A stretch of 64,000 bases of DNA from contig CM041197.1 of the NCBI GenBank assembly GCA_023078555.1, positions 8,526,842-8,590,841 of the forward strand, given 5' to 3'. Positions 45,946 to 58,306 of the stretch are shown in pieces; the first letter of the stretch is position 1; every line of letters starts with the position of its first letter. The translations under genes were made by a program, and so were the position numbers. Source of the DNA: Ulva prolifera (taxonomy: Eukaryota; Chlorophyta; Ulvophyceae; Ulvales; Ulvaceae). The notes beneath the pieces were generated by a model. That model did no database searches, was not told where the DNA came from, and saw only the letters and a list, made by a program, of their open reading frames with translations.

Positions 45946-48087
45946 CGCGACGGCGCACCACCCGGTACCGCTGCAATCACGTCGCAGCGCGGTGTGCGTC
46001 AAGGCGACCCCCTCAGCCCGCTGCTCTTCGCCCTAGCCCTCCAGGGCCCCCTCCAGGCCGTGCAGGCCCAGCACCAGCCGCCCGAGATCGAGGTCACGGC
46101 CGCCCTTATGGCGTATCATGACGACTGCACCATCGCCGGGCAGCGCGTGGATGCCGCCGCCGCATTCCGTGCACTGGTCTCGGCGGCAGAGCCCCTCGGG
46201 CTGGAGCCCCAGCTGCACAAGTGCACGGCCTACTCGCGCGACCCGCAGCATGCGGGAGCCGTTGCGGCCGCGCTCGGCATTACGCATGCCTCGGAGGGCA
46301 CCGGCATCACCGCCACGCCCATCGGCACCCCGGCGTTCGAGTCACGCGCAAGTGACGGCCGACAAAGTGTGCGCCACAATCGAGAAGATGATGAGCCTGC
46401 CCCTGCCAACGCAAGAGCAGTTTGCTGCTCACGATGTCCTGCCAACGCCGTATGCTGCACTACGCTAGGCTGGTGCTGTGGGCGCACATTTCTGATCACA
46501 CGCGCTGGACGGAGGTGTCTGTCCTGGCTGCGGCGAATGAAATCATGCGCGTCCCGCGGGACGACCCTCCGAGTCGTGTGGCCGCACAAGCCGTCCTTCC
46601 AGCGCGCCTTGGTGGCCTGAGCATCATGTCTACGCCGCGGGAGTTCGCGGACGGAGTGTACCTCGCTGCAGCCAGGACAGCAACAGCCGCGGTGAGCCAC
46701 AAGGCATTCGCAGGAGGCCCCAAGCGCATGCAGCCGTTGTGTGGGCCGCAAGGGCAACACTGGCAGGAAACCTGGCAGGCCCTCAACGTCGCTGAGCAGC
46801 TCCATCAGGAGCTCGAGCTGCCCGGGCCGGCGAGCGGCGACACCATCGCCAAGGTGTTACCTGCTATGCAGCAGCGTGTCACCAAGGTGGTTGCCCCGCG
46901 CCGCTGGGCGGCTCTGGAGCTGCTTGCCAGCCATGATGTCACCACGCTCGAGGTTGCATGCAACTTAAGTTGGCACGGCTCCGCAGCTGTGCTTGCCGTG
47001 CGGCCACCCTTTGGTTAAGCACCCTGCCGCTCTCCCAGGCGCTGCGCATGACTGACATGAGTTCATGCTGTGCATCAGGTATCTCCTGGGCATGTCGCCA
47101 GCCCCTCCCAATGCAGTCGGCTCGCGCTGCGAATGTGGCACATTCATACAGCCGCATGATCTCGGCCACGCGATGAATTGCACACACAATGCGGGGACCT
47201 GGACTTCGCGCCACAATATCGTTGGAACGCAATGGCGCAAGATCGGGTCCCACGCATGTGTGGCATCCTCGCGCATCCCGCGCACAGCGCCGCTCGTCCG
47301 CGCGCGGCTCGCGGCCGCTCCGAGGCAGATCAATGCTGGCCCGCCGGGCCCGTCCCCCCTGCCCTGCCCCAGCCCGCCTCCCACATTGCGGGCCCGTCGC
47401 GCGGGGCGACCTTGCCCGCGGAGCCGATGCCTGCAGCTCCGCCGCCGCCGCCGCCCGCACGCGCAGCCGCGGCCCCGGCGCCTACGACTACTCCGGCCGC
47501 CGATGCCGATGCTGGACACAGCGCCCGGATGGGGCGCCTTGCGCCGGACGCAGCGCAGGCTGCGGCGCTGGCGGCGGCAGCGGCGCCAGGTGGCCAGGAT
47601 ACGGCGGGGCCTTGGAAGGGTGCTCAGGGCGGTGGCCCAGGAGAAACTGGGGCATATCATGTTTCTGCCGCCGGGTGACGCTTTGTGCATAGGGGATGTG
47701 TCGGTTGCAAACCCCTGTGCTGATATCTATTGCGGCCGAGCGGCCCGAGAGGACGGGGGTGCTGCGGGGACGCGGGACGTGCAGAAACGCAATGCTTATC
47801 GCTTGCACAACCCTGATGCAAATAGCTTTGTGCCGTTGTTGCATGAGACGCATGGTCACTTGGGACAGCCTGCTATGGATCACTTGAATCGGCTGGCGGC
47901 GATCGCGGCTCGGTGTGGTACTGTGAAGCGTGCTTTGTTTACGACGAATGCTCTGCGGCGGTTGAGTGTGGCGTTGTGCACGGGGAATGATCTTGTGCTC
48001 CGTGTGGGGCTTCAGTCTTTGGCTGGCAGAACCGGCGCCGGCAGGGCTGTGGCACGTGCTCGCACCCGCCGTGCCATGAATGTGTGA
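45946..48087 (+). pseudogene. Frameshifted reverse-transcriptase fragment, copy 1
   Basis: A 5'-truncated non-LTR-type retroelement. The first frame has the RT signature SQRGVRQGDPLSPLLFALAL, then the catalytic AYHDD box, HKCTAYS and GTPAF. The reading shifts frame near 46345 (into HAQVTADKVCATIEKM) and near 46420 (into RRMLHYARLVLWAH, LPARLGGLSIMSTPREFADG), stops at 47018, and resumes at 47065. The last part has a Cys/His cluster (RCECG..HDLGHAMNC..H), a Pro/Arg-rich linker and a tail DVSVANPCADIYC...KRNAY...FVPLLHETHGHLG. Such tails occur after RT in algal and oomycete elements and resemble restriction-like endonuclease domains. RT motifs before GVRQGDP are missing. The element is inactive as read. 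Confidence 0.85.
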
Positions 48088-48168
48088 GTGCCATGGATTT
48101 GCAGATGGATTCCCAGGAATGGCCCGGTACCCGGCCTCTCTTCTTTGTAAACACATGCATATATATGT
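48046..48168 (+). repeat. Downstream 3' end of the retroelement
   Basis: Contains the final codons (RRAMNV), the stop and CCCGGCCTCTCTTCTTTGTAA, then ACACATGCATATATATG. Direct repeat partner of 45830-45945. Confidence 0.75.
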
Positions 48169-48826
48169 GTGTGTGCTTAGGGCGCATGTGGCCACAAGGC
48201 GCCTGGAATGACACGCATGGGAAACTCGATCCCTCACTGGAGCACCTCGACTTCCGTTTGAGAGCATCTGGCAGGTGCCGAGAAGGCACCTCGTGGCCAC
48301 AAGGGCTTAGCCTCGAGATACTCGTAGTCGTCGTCCTACAGGAGAGCACACGTGCACAAGTCACAGGGTCGTGTGGGTGTATCAATATTGTGCCCATGCA
48401 CATACCTCATGCCACGCCCCATGCGGCACTTGAGAATTCCAAGGCTCACCCCCGGCCCCTTCAAGTTGCCCCTCCTCGCATTCGATGCAAAGCGCCGCCG
48501 CCGCACATGTGCCCATCAGCCTCCAGCCTGAAGTGCCAGCCATGACAAAACCATGTTAAACTCTCCTGCTGATACTCCGGCGACTGCTGGCCATGATGCC
48601 CCGCTCCTACCTTAAGGAGTTGTGTTTGGAATCGAGTGGCATGCAACTGAGCTAGGGCTCAGCAGGGTGTGGGGGTGCGTGGCTCGCCCCACACCCCCAC
48701 ACCCCCCACGTACGGTCACGCTAGCTGTCTGCACCCACCCACGGCACACGTGATCACTGTACATAGGACGGTGTCCGTCGTGTGTTCTGGGCCGGGTTGT
48801 CGAGCGCCGCGCTGACATTTCTTGCT

Positions 48827-48869
48827 GTGGCAATCCAGTGATATGGCCGCTATACCACTGGATTGCCAC
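48827..48869. repeat. Palindromic hairpin repeat, best example
   Basis: GTGGCAATCCAGTGATATGG, then CCGCTATACCACTGGATTGCCAC. The arms pair almost perfectly over 43 bp. It lies about 80 bp beyond the tail of the SINE-like copy at 48951. Confidence 0.9.
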
Positions 48870-48950
48870 ACTTGCTGACCCGAGGACTCGCTACAAAGCT
48901 TGTTGCGAATTTGCTTACAGGTTGCCTCTTCGGCTGCAGCCATGCGGGCC

Positions 48951-49126
48951 TGTAAAGTAAAGTAAAGTAAATCTGAATTTACTGAGCCGTATCCTAATGG
49001 ACATTGACAACTCCGAGTTACCGGGACCACATGTGCCGAAGGGGTAAACCACCTGCCAGTGGAAACCCCCCTCAGACGACCGCACGCAACTCACAGGGCC
49101 TCCTCCTGTGCTAAGCGAGGTGGTCA
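48951..49126 (-). repeat. SINE-like repeat, most complete copy
   Basis: Minus orientation. Starts GTGACCACCTCGCTTAGCAC, runs through CAGGAGGAGGCCCTGTGAGT, then GTTTACCCCTTCGGCACATG, AATTCAGATTTACTTTAC and a TTTAC tail. TAGCACAGGAGG matches the Pol III A-box consensus TRGCNNAGYNGG at 11 of 12 positions. A B-box is only weakly suggested (GGTTTACCCC). Confidence 0.88.
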
Positions 49127-49156
49127 CTTATGGCAGTTTCGATTCCCCAGAGCGCA

Positions 49157-49229
49157 CGCAGAATCGAACCCACGACCTCCTGAAACGGAGGGGGTAGCTT
49201 TTAATCCGTCCTCAACCAATGGAACCCTG
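49157..49229 (-). tRNA. Degenerate tRNA-Leu-like sequence, copy 1
   Basis: On the minus strand: a D-arm TCC-ATTGGTTGA-GGA with perfect 3-bp stem, GGATTAAAAGCTACC where an anticodon arm should be, a long variable arm CCTCC-GTTTCA-GGAGG, then the T-arm or B-box GTGGGTTCGATTC. The order and long variable arm match class II tRNA-Leu. The anticodon stem, the 3' half of the T stem and the acceptor stem do not pair, so it is a relic rather than a working tRNA. It lies just 5' of the SINE-like copy in the same orientation. Confidence 0.4.
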
Positions 49230-50226
49230 TGTGTAGGTGTGTTGACATGGTCACCGCTGGAGAGACTGGTCGCACTGAAACCCTCACACAGGGACGCGGC
49301 GCACGCAAGCCACACATGAGTGGCAGGACAAGGCACACCGCGGGCATCACCTGGCGCAGCTGCAGGGCGACACAGGACATCTGAGGCACCACAGCCACAC
49401 AATATCACTCGAGGCGCCTCCACCCCACGCCACTCATACCCCACGTTCTGTGCGGAGGTGTGGTCGGCCGTCCGTGCGTTGCGGGACTGCCTGTCGATAC
49501 GCTGCGGTGGGGGCGAAGCAGGTGGGCCATGCAGGGGCATGCGCACCCCGCCGAGGTTGCGCCCTACTAGTAGGGCCCTAGGCCTGGTGCGGGTGCCCAT
49601 GCACCAACACAGCTTGCGAAGGCAGGAAGAACAGCAGATTGCATGTCCTACTTCACCAACATGAGATTACAATATTACATTGTATACAAATTTAACCTCA
49701 CACTTTTTTGCTGTCCAGATAGGCCAGATAGGCGTGCGCAGTCACAGCCAAATCTGTGTTTGTGATACCCGGAATTCACAGCCTGGCCGTGTGATCTCAC
49801 TTGCTTTGAGGTACACACTGGCCCCACTGATGCATTTGTCCTTGCGATCTGTTGATGGATCACCTGCTCGCAGCGGCATTTTGAGGGCTGCCCCGCCAGG
49901 TTTTTTATCACACCAATGGAGCTGACACTATGACAGTGCACTGCAGCAGTTCTGTGGCACCTCCAAGCCTTCCAGCGCTAGCAATGGCTGTGAGTTTGCT
50001 CTACATGAACCATTCTCAGCATGCCAAGCTTGCTCCAGCCTACATGGCAGATCACCCCAGTCCTGTGAAGTAGTCATGGTTGCCTGGCGCAGTCACCATT
50101 TCAGAGCTATCTAAGATTGGCATGGATTGCAGGGCTGTGACTCCTGGCTCACTGCCAACAGGAGTCTTCTGCACCAAGCCTGCCCCGTACAAGCCTCCTC
50201 CCCCAGAGACCACCCTGACCATGCCA

Positions 50227-50312
50227 GTGGCAATCCAGTGATATGACTGATATGGTATAGCAGTCATATCACTGGATTGCCACATATAGCGGTGATATCA
50301 CTGGATTGCCAC
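50227..50312. repeat. Compound palindromic repeat
   Basis: A full inverted repeat (GTGGCAATCCAGTGATATGA ... TCATATCACTGGATTGCCAC) followed at once by a further half, ATAGCGGTGATATCACTGGA then TTGCCAC. Confidence 0.9.
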
Positions 50313-50470
50313 AATGCCCCCTGAAGACACCCTGCTGTGCTGCACTTGTGCTCCTCATGTGCTGTACTTGACCATAGCTGGTGTGAATGCATGTCGAGGT
50401 GTGATCTGATGCTTGCCTTGGCCATGCATGTGCCATTTGCTTGTGTGTTGGAAAGGTTGAGAGCCGAGGT

Positions 50471-50603
<133 letters not shown>

Positions 50604-50686
50604 GGCGAGCAGCGCAACAGGGTTGAACGCGGCTGTACATGTTGCTCATGTCCATGGGTCTGAGCACTGCAGGCTACTTGGTTCTC

Positions 50687-50851
50687 AGTAAAGTCAAGTA
50701 AACCTGGACTGGCTTATCCATGTCCATCAGAAAACATTAACAACTCCGAATAGAGGGGCCCACATGCCAAAGGTGTGAATCACCTGGATACCCCCTTGAC
50801 AAAGCCGTACACCACTCACAGGGCCTCCTTCCGTGCTGAGGCAGGTGGTCC
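50687..50851 (-). repeat. SINE-like repeat, diverged copy
   Basis: Plus strand: GTAAAGTCAAGTAAACCTGG ... CAACTCCGAATAGAGGGGCC ... CAGGGCCTCCTTCCGTGCTG. The tail has decayed to two units. Confidence 0.8.
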
Positions 50852-51762
50852 TAGTGTGATACACAGTGTGGCAATCAGTGTGGTAGTGTTTATGTGAGCC
50901 ACATCAGCTGCTACTTGACAAGCAATGGCTGGCCGCCTGATCAGTCTGCACCGTAACACCCGCAACTGCAGTGAATGAATAGCTCTTGTAAGCGATGGCA
51001 AGGTCTGAACCGTACACAAGAGGACCAAGCGCGATTGTTCTTCCATATGCCCAATGATCTGAGCTGTTGCGTGTGTCAGTTGCTATGGCAAATTATTCAC
51101 TGTGTAATGCCATAGGTTCGGTGTGGTGTGCAGGTCCGAAGATGTAGGTGAAACTTGGTCTGTCGGCGTCCAGCGGACCTGATGCTGACATCATGGGGGC
51201 AATGCGTCGTAATATCAATAGTCGATCTTCAAGGTCGCCTCCAAGGTAAAATGTGACACAGCAGGTTCGAGAACTGCGACGCGTCGCATATTCGCAGGCA
51301 CTTCGTGGTCAACACCAGGGCAATGCAAGAGATATTCCATGGTGACCAGTAGCCGTGTTGCAAGTAACAACAGGAAAACAGGAACAGGTCTGTGCGGTTT
51401 TCAGGGAGCATATGTTCCTAAACAGGCACATGTGTTACAATGTCTTGGGGTGGAGGAGGGGGTGGGGGAGGGGCGGCGGTAGCAATGAAGGTAGCACTAA
51501 GCTGTGGTGCACCCGGGTTGTTTTGGAGGTGCTGAGTGGTAGTTTCAGTGCGGGGCCTCGAGTCGGGCTGCGTGCTTGCGCAGTGATTTGTCTTCGTTTT
51601 CTTATGCCCACCGGCGTTACGTTTTGGGGGGGCATGCGTGCATTGGGCTTGACCTGGGCCTTGTGGCTGAGGCGGCCGTAGCGCCCAGGTGCGCCACTAC
51701 CTGAGGTGCATGCGGAAACCCAGCAACGCCTTTGCGTATGCATGACCCCACGTTGCATGCAG

Positions 51763-51880
51763 GCCGGCATCACCGTGTTTGCGTCGGCGCTGGCGGAGCT
51801 ACCCCCACAGTCGCAGATGCCGATCGGCGGCCAGGACGGTTTCGTCCCCTACAAGCCCGCTGCCGACCTCATCGCCGCAG
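51763..51880 (+). pseudogene. Exon-like segment, copy 2
   Basis: Identical to 44592-44709, offset 7171. Confidence 0.35.
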
Positions 51881-52352
51881 GTGCCCCACTACGCTGCTCC
51901 CATCTTTAAGATCGGCCTTGTTGAAACACGACCCCCCAAACACAGGACACGTCCTATCATAGTGTCCCCTCCGAACCAACGGTGTCTCCAGAGGACCCCA
52001 GTCATTGCCATCGCCAGAATTCCCGGGCAACCCGGCCGGTGTCGGCATGCATACGTCACGGCACGTGTCCAATTCCTGCTCACCCCTGCGCCCGTTTCCC
52101 TCGCGGACGGCGCGCTTCATGGCGCCTGCGCGGAAGCGGGTGATCATGTCGACACCCGTTGATCTGTATACAATTGCAAGCTCAAGCTGCTCCGCCTGGA
52201 GGCGGCGGTGGAGACCCTGTGAACTTAATCGTGTATTGGATTTTCTTTGGCATGTCCTTGTCAGACCCTGGCAGTGTAGTGACTTCCGCAACAGCTCCGC
52301 CACATGCATATATGCATCATGGCCGCCAACAGCAACCAACATACGGCCGTGC

Positions 52353-52539
52353 GTGACCACCTCGATTAGCACAGGAGGACGCCCTGTGAGTTGCGTACGG
52401 TCGTCTGAGGGGGCTTTCCAGGTGCGTCGGCATGCAGTCGACCTTCCTTCAATGCGGTGGTCCCGTACGTTAGTGTACTCGGAGTTGACGTCAACGTCCA
52501 ACAGGATACGCCTCAGTGAATTCAGATTCACTTTTACAT
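52353..52539 (+). repeat. SINE-like repeat, copy 2 of 45182-45368
   Basis: No difference noticed from copy 1. Confidence 0.85.
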
Positions 52540-52605
52540 CACATGGCTGCTGCCGAGGCCTCCAAGCTGTTCGCTGCCGTGGCCTCCAATTCCGGTTCGA
52601 ACCCT

Positions 52606-52648
52606 GTGGCAGCCCAGTGATATGACCGCTACCCCACTGGAATACCAC
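52606..52648. repeat. Palindromic hairpin repeat, copy 2 of 45435-45478
   Basis: Carries the 1-bp deletion in the central C run, one of only two differences I found between the near-identical parts. Confidence 0.8.
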
Positions 52649-52765
52649 AAATCCGTGCGATCCTGGATCCGATCCTAGATCCGGAGTCATCTGGGGCTGT
52701 GAGAAACACGTCCGCACCGTAGCGGCTCATCATGATCCGAGGCATGATGCCTCTCGTGCGCTGAG

Positions 52766-52804
52766 GCGATCCAGTGATATAGCGGCCTCATCACTGGATT
52801 GGCA
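52766..52804. repeat. Palindromic hairpin repeat, copy 2 of 45596-45634
   Basis: No difference noticed from copy 1; offset 7170. Confidence 0.8.
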
Positions 52805-53115
52805 CCCCTGTCGGCTTCTGATCGCTGCCACTGATGACTCCGGTGCCTGGTGAGGCCTGGGCGCTTGCCAATATGCCCCCTTGCAAGCCCATGCCACTGC
52901 AGAACTGAGCAGCCGCCCCCCTCGCGCGGCGTCCCCCACAGCTGTGTGTGTCTCACATACATGTCAATGTCCCAATGGATAATGCTATGTCTTCATGCGT
53001 GGTACGTGCTCGTGCCCGGCCTAGTGCCATGACTGCGTGAGTGATTTGCGTGTGTATTCCTGGCGACGGCTCGCTGCCCGGCCTCTGTCCTTTGTAACTA
53101 CATGCATACATGCTC

Positions 53116-55257
53116 CGCGACGGCGCACCACCCGGTACCGCTGCAATCACGTCGCAGCGCGGTGTGCGTCAAGGCGACCCCCTCAGCCCGCTGCTCTTCG
53201 CCCTAGCCCTCCAGGGCCCCCTCCAGGCCGTGCAGGCCCAGCACCAGCCGCCCGAGATCGAGGTCACGGCCGCCCTTATGGCGTATCATGACGACTGCAC
53301 CATCGCCGGGCAGCGCGTGGATGCCGCCGCCGCATTCCGTGCACTGGTCTCGGCGGCAGAGCCCCTCGGGCTGGAGCCCCAGCTGCACAAGTGCACGGCC
53401 TACTCGCGCGACCCGCAGCATGCGGGAGCCGTTGCGGCCGCGCTCGGCATTACGCATGCCTCGGAGGGCACCGGCATCACCGCCACGCCCATCGGCACCC
53501 CGGCGTTCGAGTCACGCGCAAGTGACGGCCGACAAAGTGTGCGCCACAATCGAGAAGATGATGAGCCTGCCCCTGCCAACGCAAGAGCAGTTTGCTGCTC
53601 ACGATGTCCTGCCAACGCCGTATGCTGCACTACGCTAGGCTGGTGCTGTGGGCGCACATTTCTGATCACACGCGCTGGACGGAGGTGTCTGTCCTGGCTG
53701 CGGCGAATGAAATCATGCGCGTCCCGCGGGACGACCCTCCGAGTCGTGTGGCCGCACAAGCCGTCCTTCCAGCGCGCCTTGGTGGCCTGAGCATCATGTC
53801 TACGCCGCGGGAGTTCGCGGACGGAGTGTACCTCGCTGCAGCCAGGACAGCAACAGCCGCGGTGAGCCACAAGGCATTCGCAGGAGGCCCCAAGCGCATG
53901 CAGCCGTTGTGTGGGCCGCAAGGGCAACACTGGCAGGAAACCTGGCAGGCCCTCAACGTCGCTGAGCAGCTCCATCAGGAGCTCGAGCTGCCCGGGCCGG
54001 CGAGCGGCGACACCATCGCCAAGGTGTTACCTGCTATGCAGCAGCGTGTCACCAAGGTGGTTGCCCCGCGCCGCTGGGCGGCTCTGGAGCTGCTTGCCAG
54101 CCATGATGTCACCACGCTCGAGGTTGCATGCAACTTAAGTTGGCACGGCTCCGCAGCTGTGCTTGCCGTGCGGCCACCCTTTGGTTAAGCACCCTGCCGC
54201 TCTCCCAGGCGCTGCGCATGACTGACATGAGTTCATGCTGTGCATCAGGTATCTCCTGGGCATGTCGCCAGCCCCTCCCAATGCAGTCGGCTCGCGCTGC
54301 GAATGTGGCACATTCATACAGCCGCATGATCTCGGCCACGCGATGAATTGCACACACAATGCGGGGACCTGGACTTCGCGCCACAATATCGTTGGAACGC
54401 AATGGCGCAAGATCGGGTCCCACGCATGTGTGGCATCCTCGCGCATCCCGCGCACAGCGCCGCTCGTCCGCGCGCGGCTCGCGGCCGCTCCGAGGCAGAT
54501 CAATGCTGGCCCGCCGGGCCCGTCCCCCCTGCCCTGCCCCAGCCCGCCTCCCACATTGCGGGCCCGTCGCGCGGGGCGACCTTGCCCGCGGAGCCGATGC
54601 CTGCAGCTCCGCCGCCGCCGCCGCCCGCACGCGCAGCCGCGGCCCCGGCGCCTACGACTACTCCGGCCGCCGATGCCGATGCTGGACACAGCGCCCGGAT
54701 GGGGCGCCTTGCGCCGGACGCAGCGCAGGCTGCGGCGCTGGCGGCGGCAGCGGCGCCAGGTGGCCAGGATACGGCGGGGCCTTGGAAGGGTGCTCAGGGC
54801 GGTGGCCCAGGAGAAACTGGGGCATATCATGTTTCTGCCGCCGGGTGACGCTTTGTGCATAGGGGATGTGTCGGTTGCAAACCCCTGTGCTGATATCTAT
54901 TGCGGCCGAGCGGCCCGAGAGGACGGGGGTGCTGCGGGGACGCGGGACGTGCAGAAACGCAATGCTTATCGCTTGCACAACCCTGATGCAAATAGCTTTG
55001 TGCCGTTGTTGCATGAGACGCATGGTCACTTGGGACAGCCTGCTATGGATCACTTGAATCGGCTGGCGGCGATCGCGGCTCGGTGTGGTACTGTGAAGCG
55101 TGCTTTGTTTACGACGAATGCTCTGCGGCGGTTGAGTGTGGCGTTGTGCACGGGGAATGATCTTGTGCTCCGTGTGGGGCTTCAGTCTTTGGCTGGCAGA
55201 ACCGGCGCCGGCAGGGCTGTGGCACGTGCTCGCACCCGCCGTGCCATGAATGTGTGA
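53116..55257 (+). pseudogene. Frameshifted reverse-transcriptase fragment, copy 2
   Basis: Same sequence as 45946-48087, offset 7170, with the same frame changes and the same stop. The damage therefore predates the duplication, or both copies derive from one sequence. It is flanked by the same 3'-end repeats (53000-53115 and 55216-55338). Confidence 0.85.
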
Positions 55258-55996
55258 GTGCCATGGATTTGCAGATGGATTCCCAGGAATGGCCCGGTAC
55301 CCGGCCTCTCTTCTTTGTAAACACATGCATATATATGTGTGTGTGCTTAGGGCGCATGTGGCCACAAGGCGCCTGGAATGACACGCATGGGAAACTCGAT
55401 CCCTCACTGGAGCACCTCGACTTCCGTTTGAGAGCATCTGGCAGGTGCCGAGAAGGCACCTCGTGGCCACAAGGGCTTAGCCTCGAGATACTCGTAGTCG
55501 TCGTCCTACAGGAGAGCACACGTGCACAAGTCACAGGGTCGTGTGGGTGTATCAATATTGTGCCCATGCACATACCTCATGCCACGCCCCATGCGGCACT
55601 TGAGAATTCCAAGGCTCACCCCCGGCCCCTTCAAGTTGCCCCTCCTCGCATTCGATGCAAAGCGCCGCCGCCGCACATGTGCCCATCAGCCTCCAGCCTG
55701 AAGTGCCAGCCATGACAAAACCATGTTAAACTCTCCTGCTGATACTCCGGCGACTGCTGGCCATGATGCCCCGCTCCTACCTTAAGGAGTTGTGTTTGGA
55801 ATCGAGTGGCATGCAACTGAGCTAGGGCTCAGCAGGGTGTGGGGGTGCGTGGCTCGCCCCACACCCCCACACCCCCCACGTACGGTCACGCTAGCTGTCT
55901 GCACCCACCCACGGCACACGTGATCACTGTACATAGGACGGTGTCCGTCGTGTGTTCTGGGCCGGGTTGTCGAGCGCCGCGCTGACATTTCTTGCT

Positions 55997-56039
55997 GTGG
56001 CAATCCAGTGATATGGCCGCTATACCACTGGATTGCCAC
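55997..56039. repeat. Palindromic hairpin repeat, copy 2 of 48827-48869
   Basis: No difference noticed from copy 1. Confidence 0.9.
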
Positions 56040-56120
56040 ACTTGCTGACCCGAGGACTCGCTACAAAGCTTGTTGCGAATTTGCTTACAGGTTGCCTCTT
56101 CGGCTGCAGCCATGCGGGCC

Positions 56121-56296
56121 TGTAAAGTAAAGTAAAGTAAATCTGAATTTACTGAGCCGTATCCTAATGGACATTGACAACTCCGAGTTACCGGGACCAC
56201 ATGTGCCGAAGGGGTAAACCACCTGCCAGTGGAAACCCCCCTCAGACGACCGCACGCAACTCACAGGGCCTCCTCCTGTGCTAAGCGAGGTGGTCA
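56121..56296 (-). repeat. SINE-like repeat, copy 2 of 48951-49126
   Basis: No difference noticed from copy 1. Confidence 0.88.
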
Positions 56297-56326
56297 CTTA
56301 TGGCAGTTTCGATTCCCCAGAGCGCA

Positions 56327-56399
56327 CGCAGAATCGAACCCACGACCTCCTGAAACGGAGGGGGTAGCTTTTAATCCGTCCTCAACCAATGGAACCCTG
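56327..56399 (-). tRNA. Degenerate tRNA-Leu-like sequence, copy 2
   Basis: Same relic as 49157-49229. Confidence 0.4.
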
Positions 56400-57396
56400 T
56401 GTGTAGGTGTGTTGACATGGTCACCGCTGGAGAGACTGGTCGCACTGAAACCCTCACACAGGGACGCGGCGCACGCAAGCCACACATGAGTGGCAGGACA
56501 AGGCACACCGCGGGCATCACCTGGCGCAGCTGCAGGGCGACACAGGACATCTGAGGCACCACAGCCACACAATATCACTCGAGGCGCCTCCACCCCACGC
56601 CACTCATACCCCACGTTCTGTGCGGAGGTGTGGTCGGCCGTCCGTGCGTTGCGGGACTGCCTGTCGATACGCTGCGGTGGGGGCGAAGCAGGTGGGCCAT
56701 GCAGGGGCATGCGCACCCCGCCGAGGTTGCGCCCTACTAGTAGGGCCCTAGGCCTGGTGCGGGTGCCCATGCACCAACACAGCTTGCGAAGGCAGGAAGA
56801 ACAGCAGATTGCATGTCCTACTTCACCAACATGAGATTACAATATTACATTGTATACAAATTTAACCTCACACTTTTTTGCTGTCCAGATAGGCCAGATA
56901 GGCGTGCGCAGTCACAGCCAAATCTGTGTTTGTGATACCCGGAATTCACAGCCTGGCCGTGTGATCTCACTTGCTTTGAGGTACACACTGGCCCCACTGA
57001 TGCATTTGTCCTTGCGATCTGTTGATGGATCACCTGCTCGCAGCGGCATTTTGAGGGCTGCCCCGCCAGGTTTTTTATCACACCAATGGAGCTGACACTA
57101 TGACAGTGCACTGCAGCAGTTCTGTGGCACCTCCAAGCCTTCCAGCGCTAGCAATGGCTGTGAGTTTGCTCTACATGAACCATTCTCAGCATGCCAAGCT
57201 TGCTCCAGCCTACATGGCAGATCACCCCAGTCCTGTGAAGTAGTCATGGTTGCCTGGCGCAGTCACCATTTCAGAGCTATCTAAGATTGGCATGGATTGC
57301 AGGGCTGTGACTCCTGGCTCACTGCCAACAGGAGTCTTCTGCACCAAGCCTGCCCCGTACAAGCCTCCTCCCCCAGAGACCACCCTGACCATGCCA

Positions 57397-57482
57397 GTGG
57401 CAATCCAGTGATATGACTGATATGGTATAGCAGTCATATCACTGGATTGCCACATATAGCGGTGATATCACTGGATTGCCAC
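57397..57482. repeat. Compound palindromic repeat, copy 2
   Basis: Same as 50227-50312. Confidence 0.9.
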
Positions 57483-57640
57483 AATGCCCCCTGAAGACAC
57501 CCTGCTGTGCTGCACTTGTGCTCCTCATGTGCTGTACTTGACCATAGCTGGTGTGAATGCATGTCGAGGTGTGATCTGATGCTTGCCTTGGCCATGCATG
57601 TGCCATTTGCTTGTGTGTTGGAAAGGTTGAGAGCCGAGGT

Positions 57641-57746
<106 letters not shown>

Positions 57747-57829
57747 GGCGAGCAGCGCAACAGGGTTGAACGCGGCTGTACATGTTGCTCATGTCCATGG
57801 GTCTGAGCACTGCAGGCTACTTGGTTCTC

Positions 57830-57994
57830 AGTAAAGTCAAGTAAACCTGGACTGGCTTATCCATGTCCATCAGAAAACATTAACAACTCCGAATAGAGGG
57901 GCCCACATGCCAAAGGTGTGAATCACCTGGATACCCCCTTGACAAAGCCGTACACCACTCACAGGGCCTCCTTCCGTGCTGAGGCAGGTGGTCC
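57830..57994 (-). repeat. SINE-like repeat, copy 2 of 50687-50851
   Basis: No difference noticed from copy 1; offset 7143. Confidence 0.8.
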
Positions 57995-58306
57995 TAGTGT
58001 GATACACAGTGTGGCAATCAGTGTGGTAGTGTTTATGTGAGCCACATCAGCTGCTACTTGACAAGCAATGGCTGGCCGCCTGATCAGTCTGCACCGTAAC
58101 ACCCGCAACTGCAGTGAATGAATAGCTCTTGTAAGCGATGGCAAGGTCTGAACCGTACACAAGAGGACCAAGCGCGATTGTTCTTCCATATGCCCAATGA
58201 TCTGAGCTGTTGCGTGTGTCAGTTGCTATGGCAAATTATTCACTGTGTAATGCCATAGGTTCGGTGTGGTGTGCAGGTCCGAAGATGTAGGTGAAACTTG
58301 GTCTGT

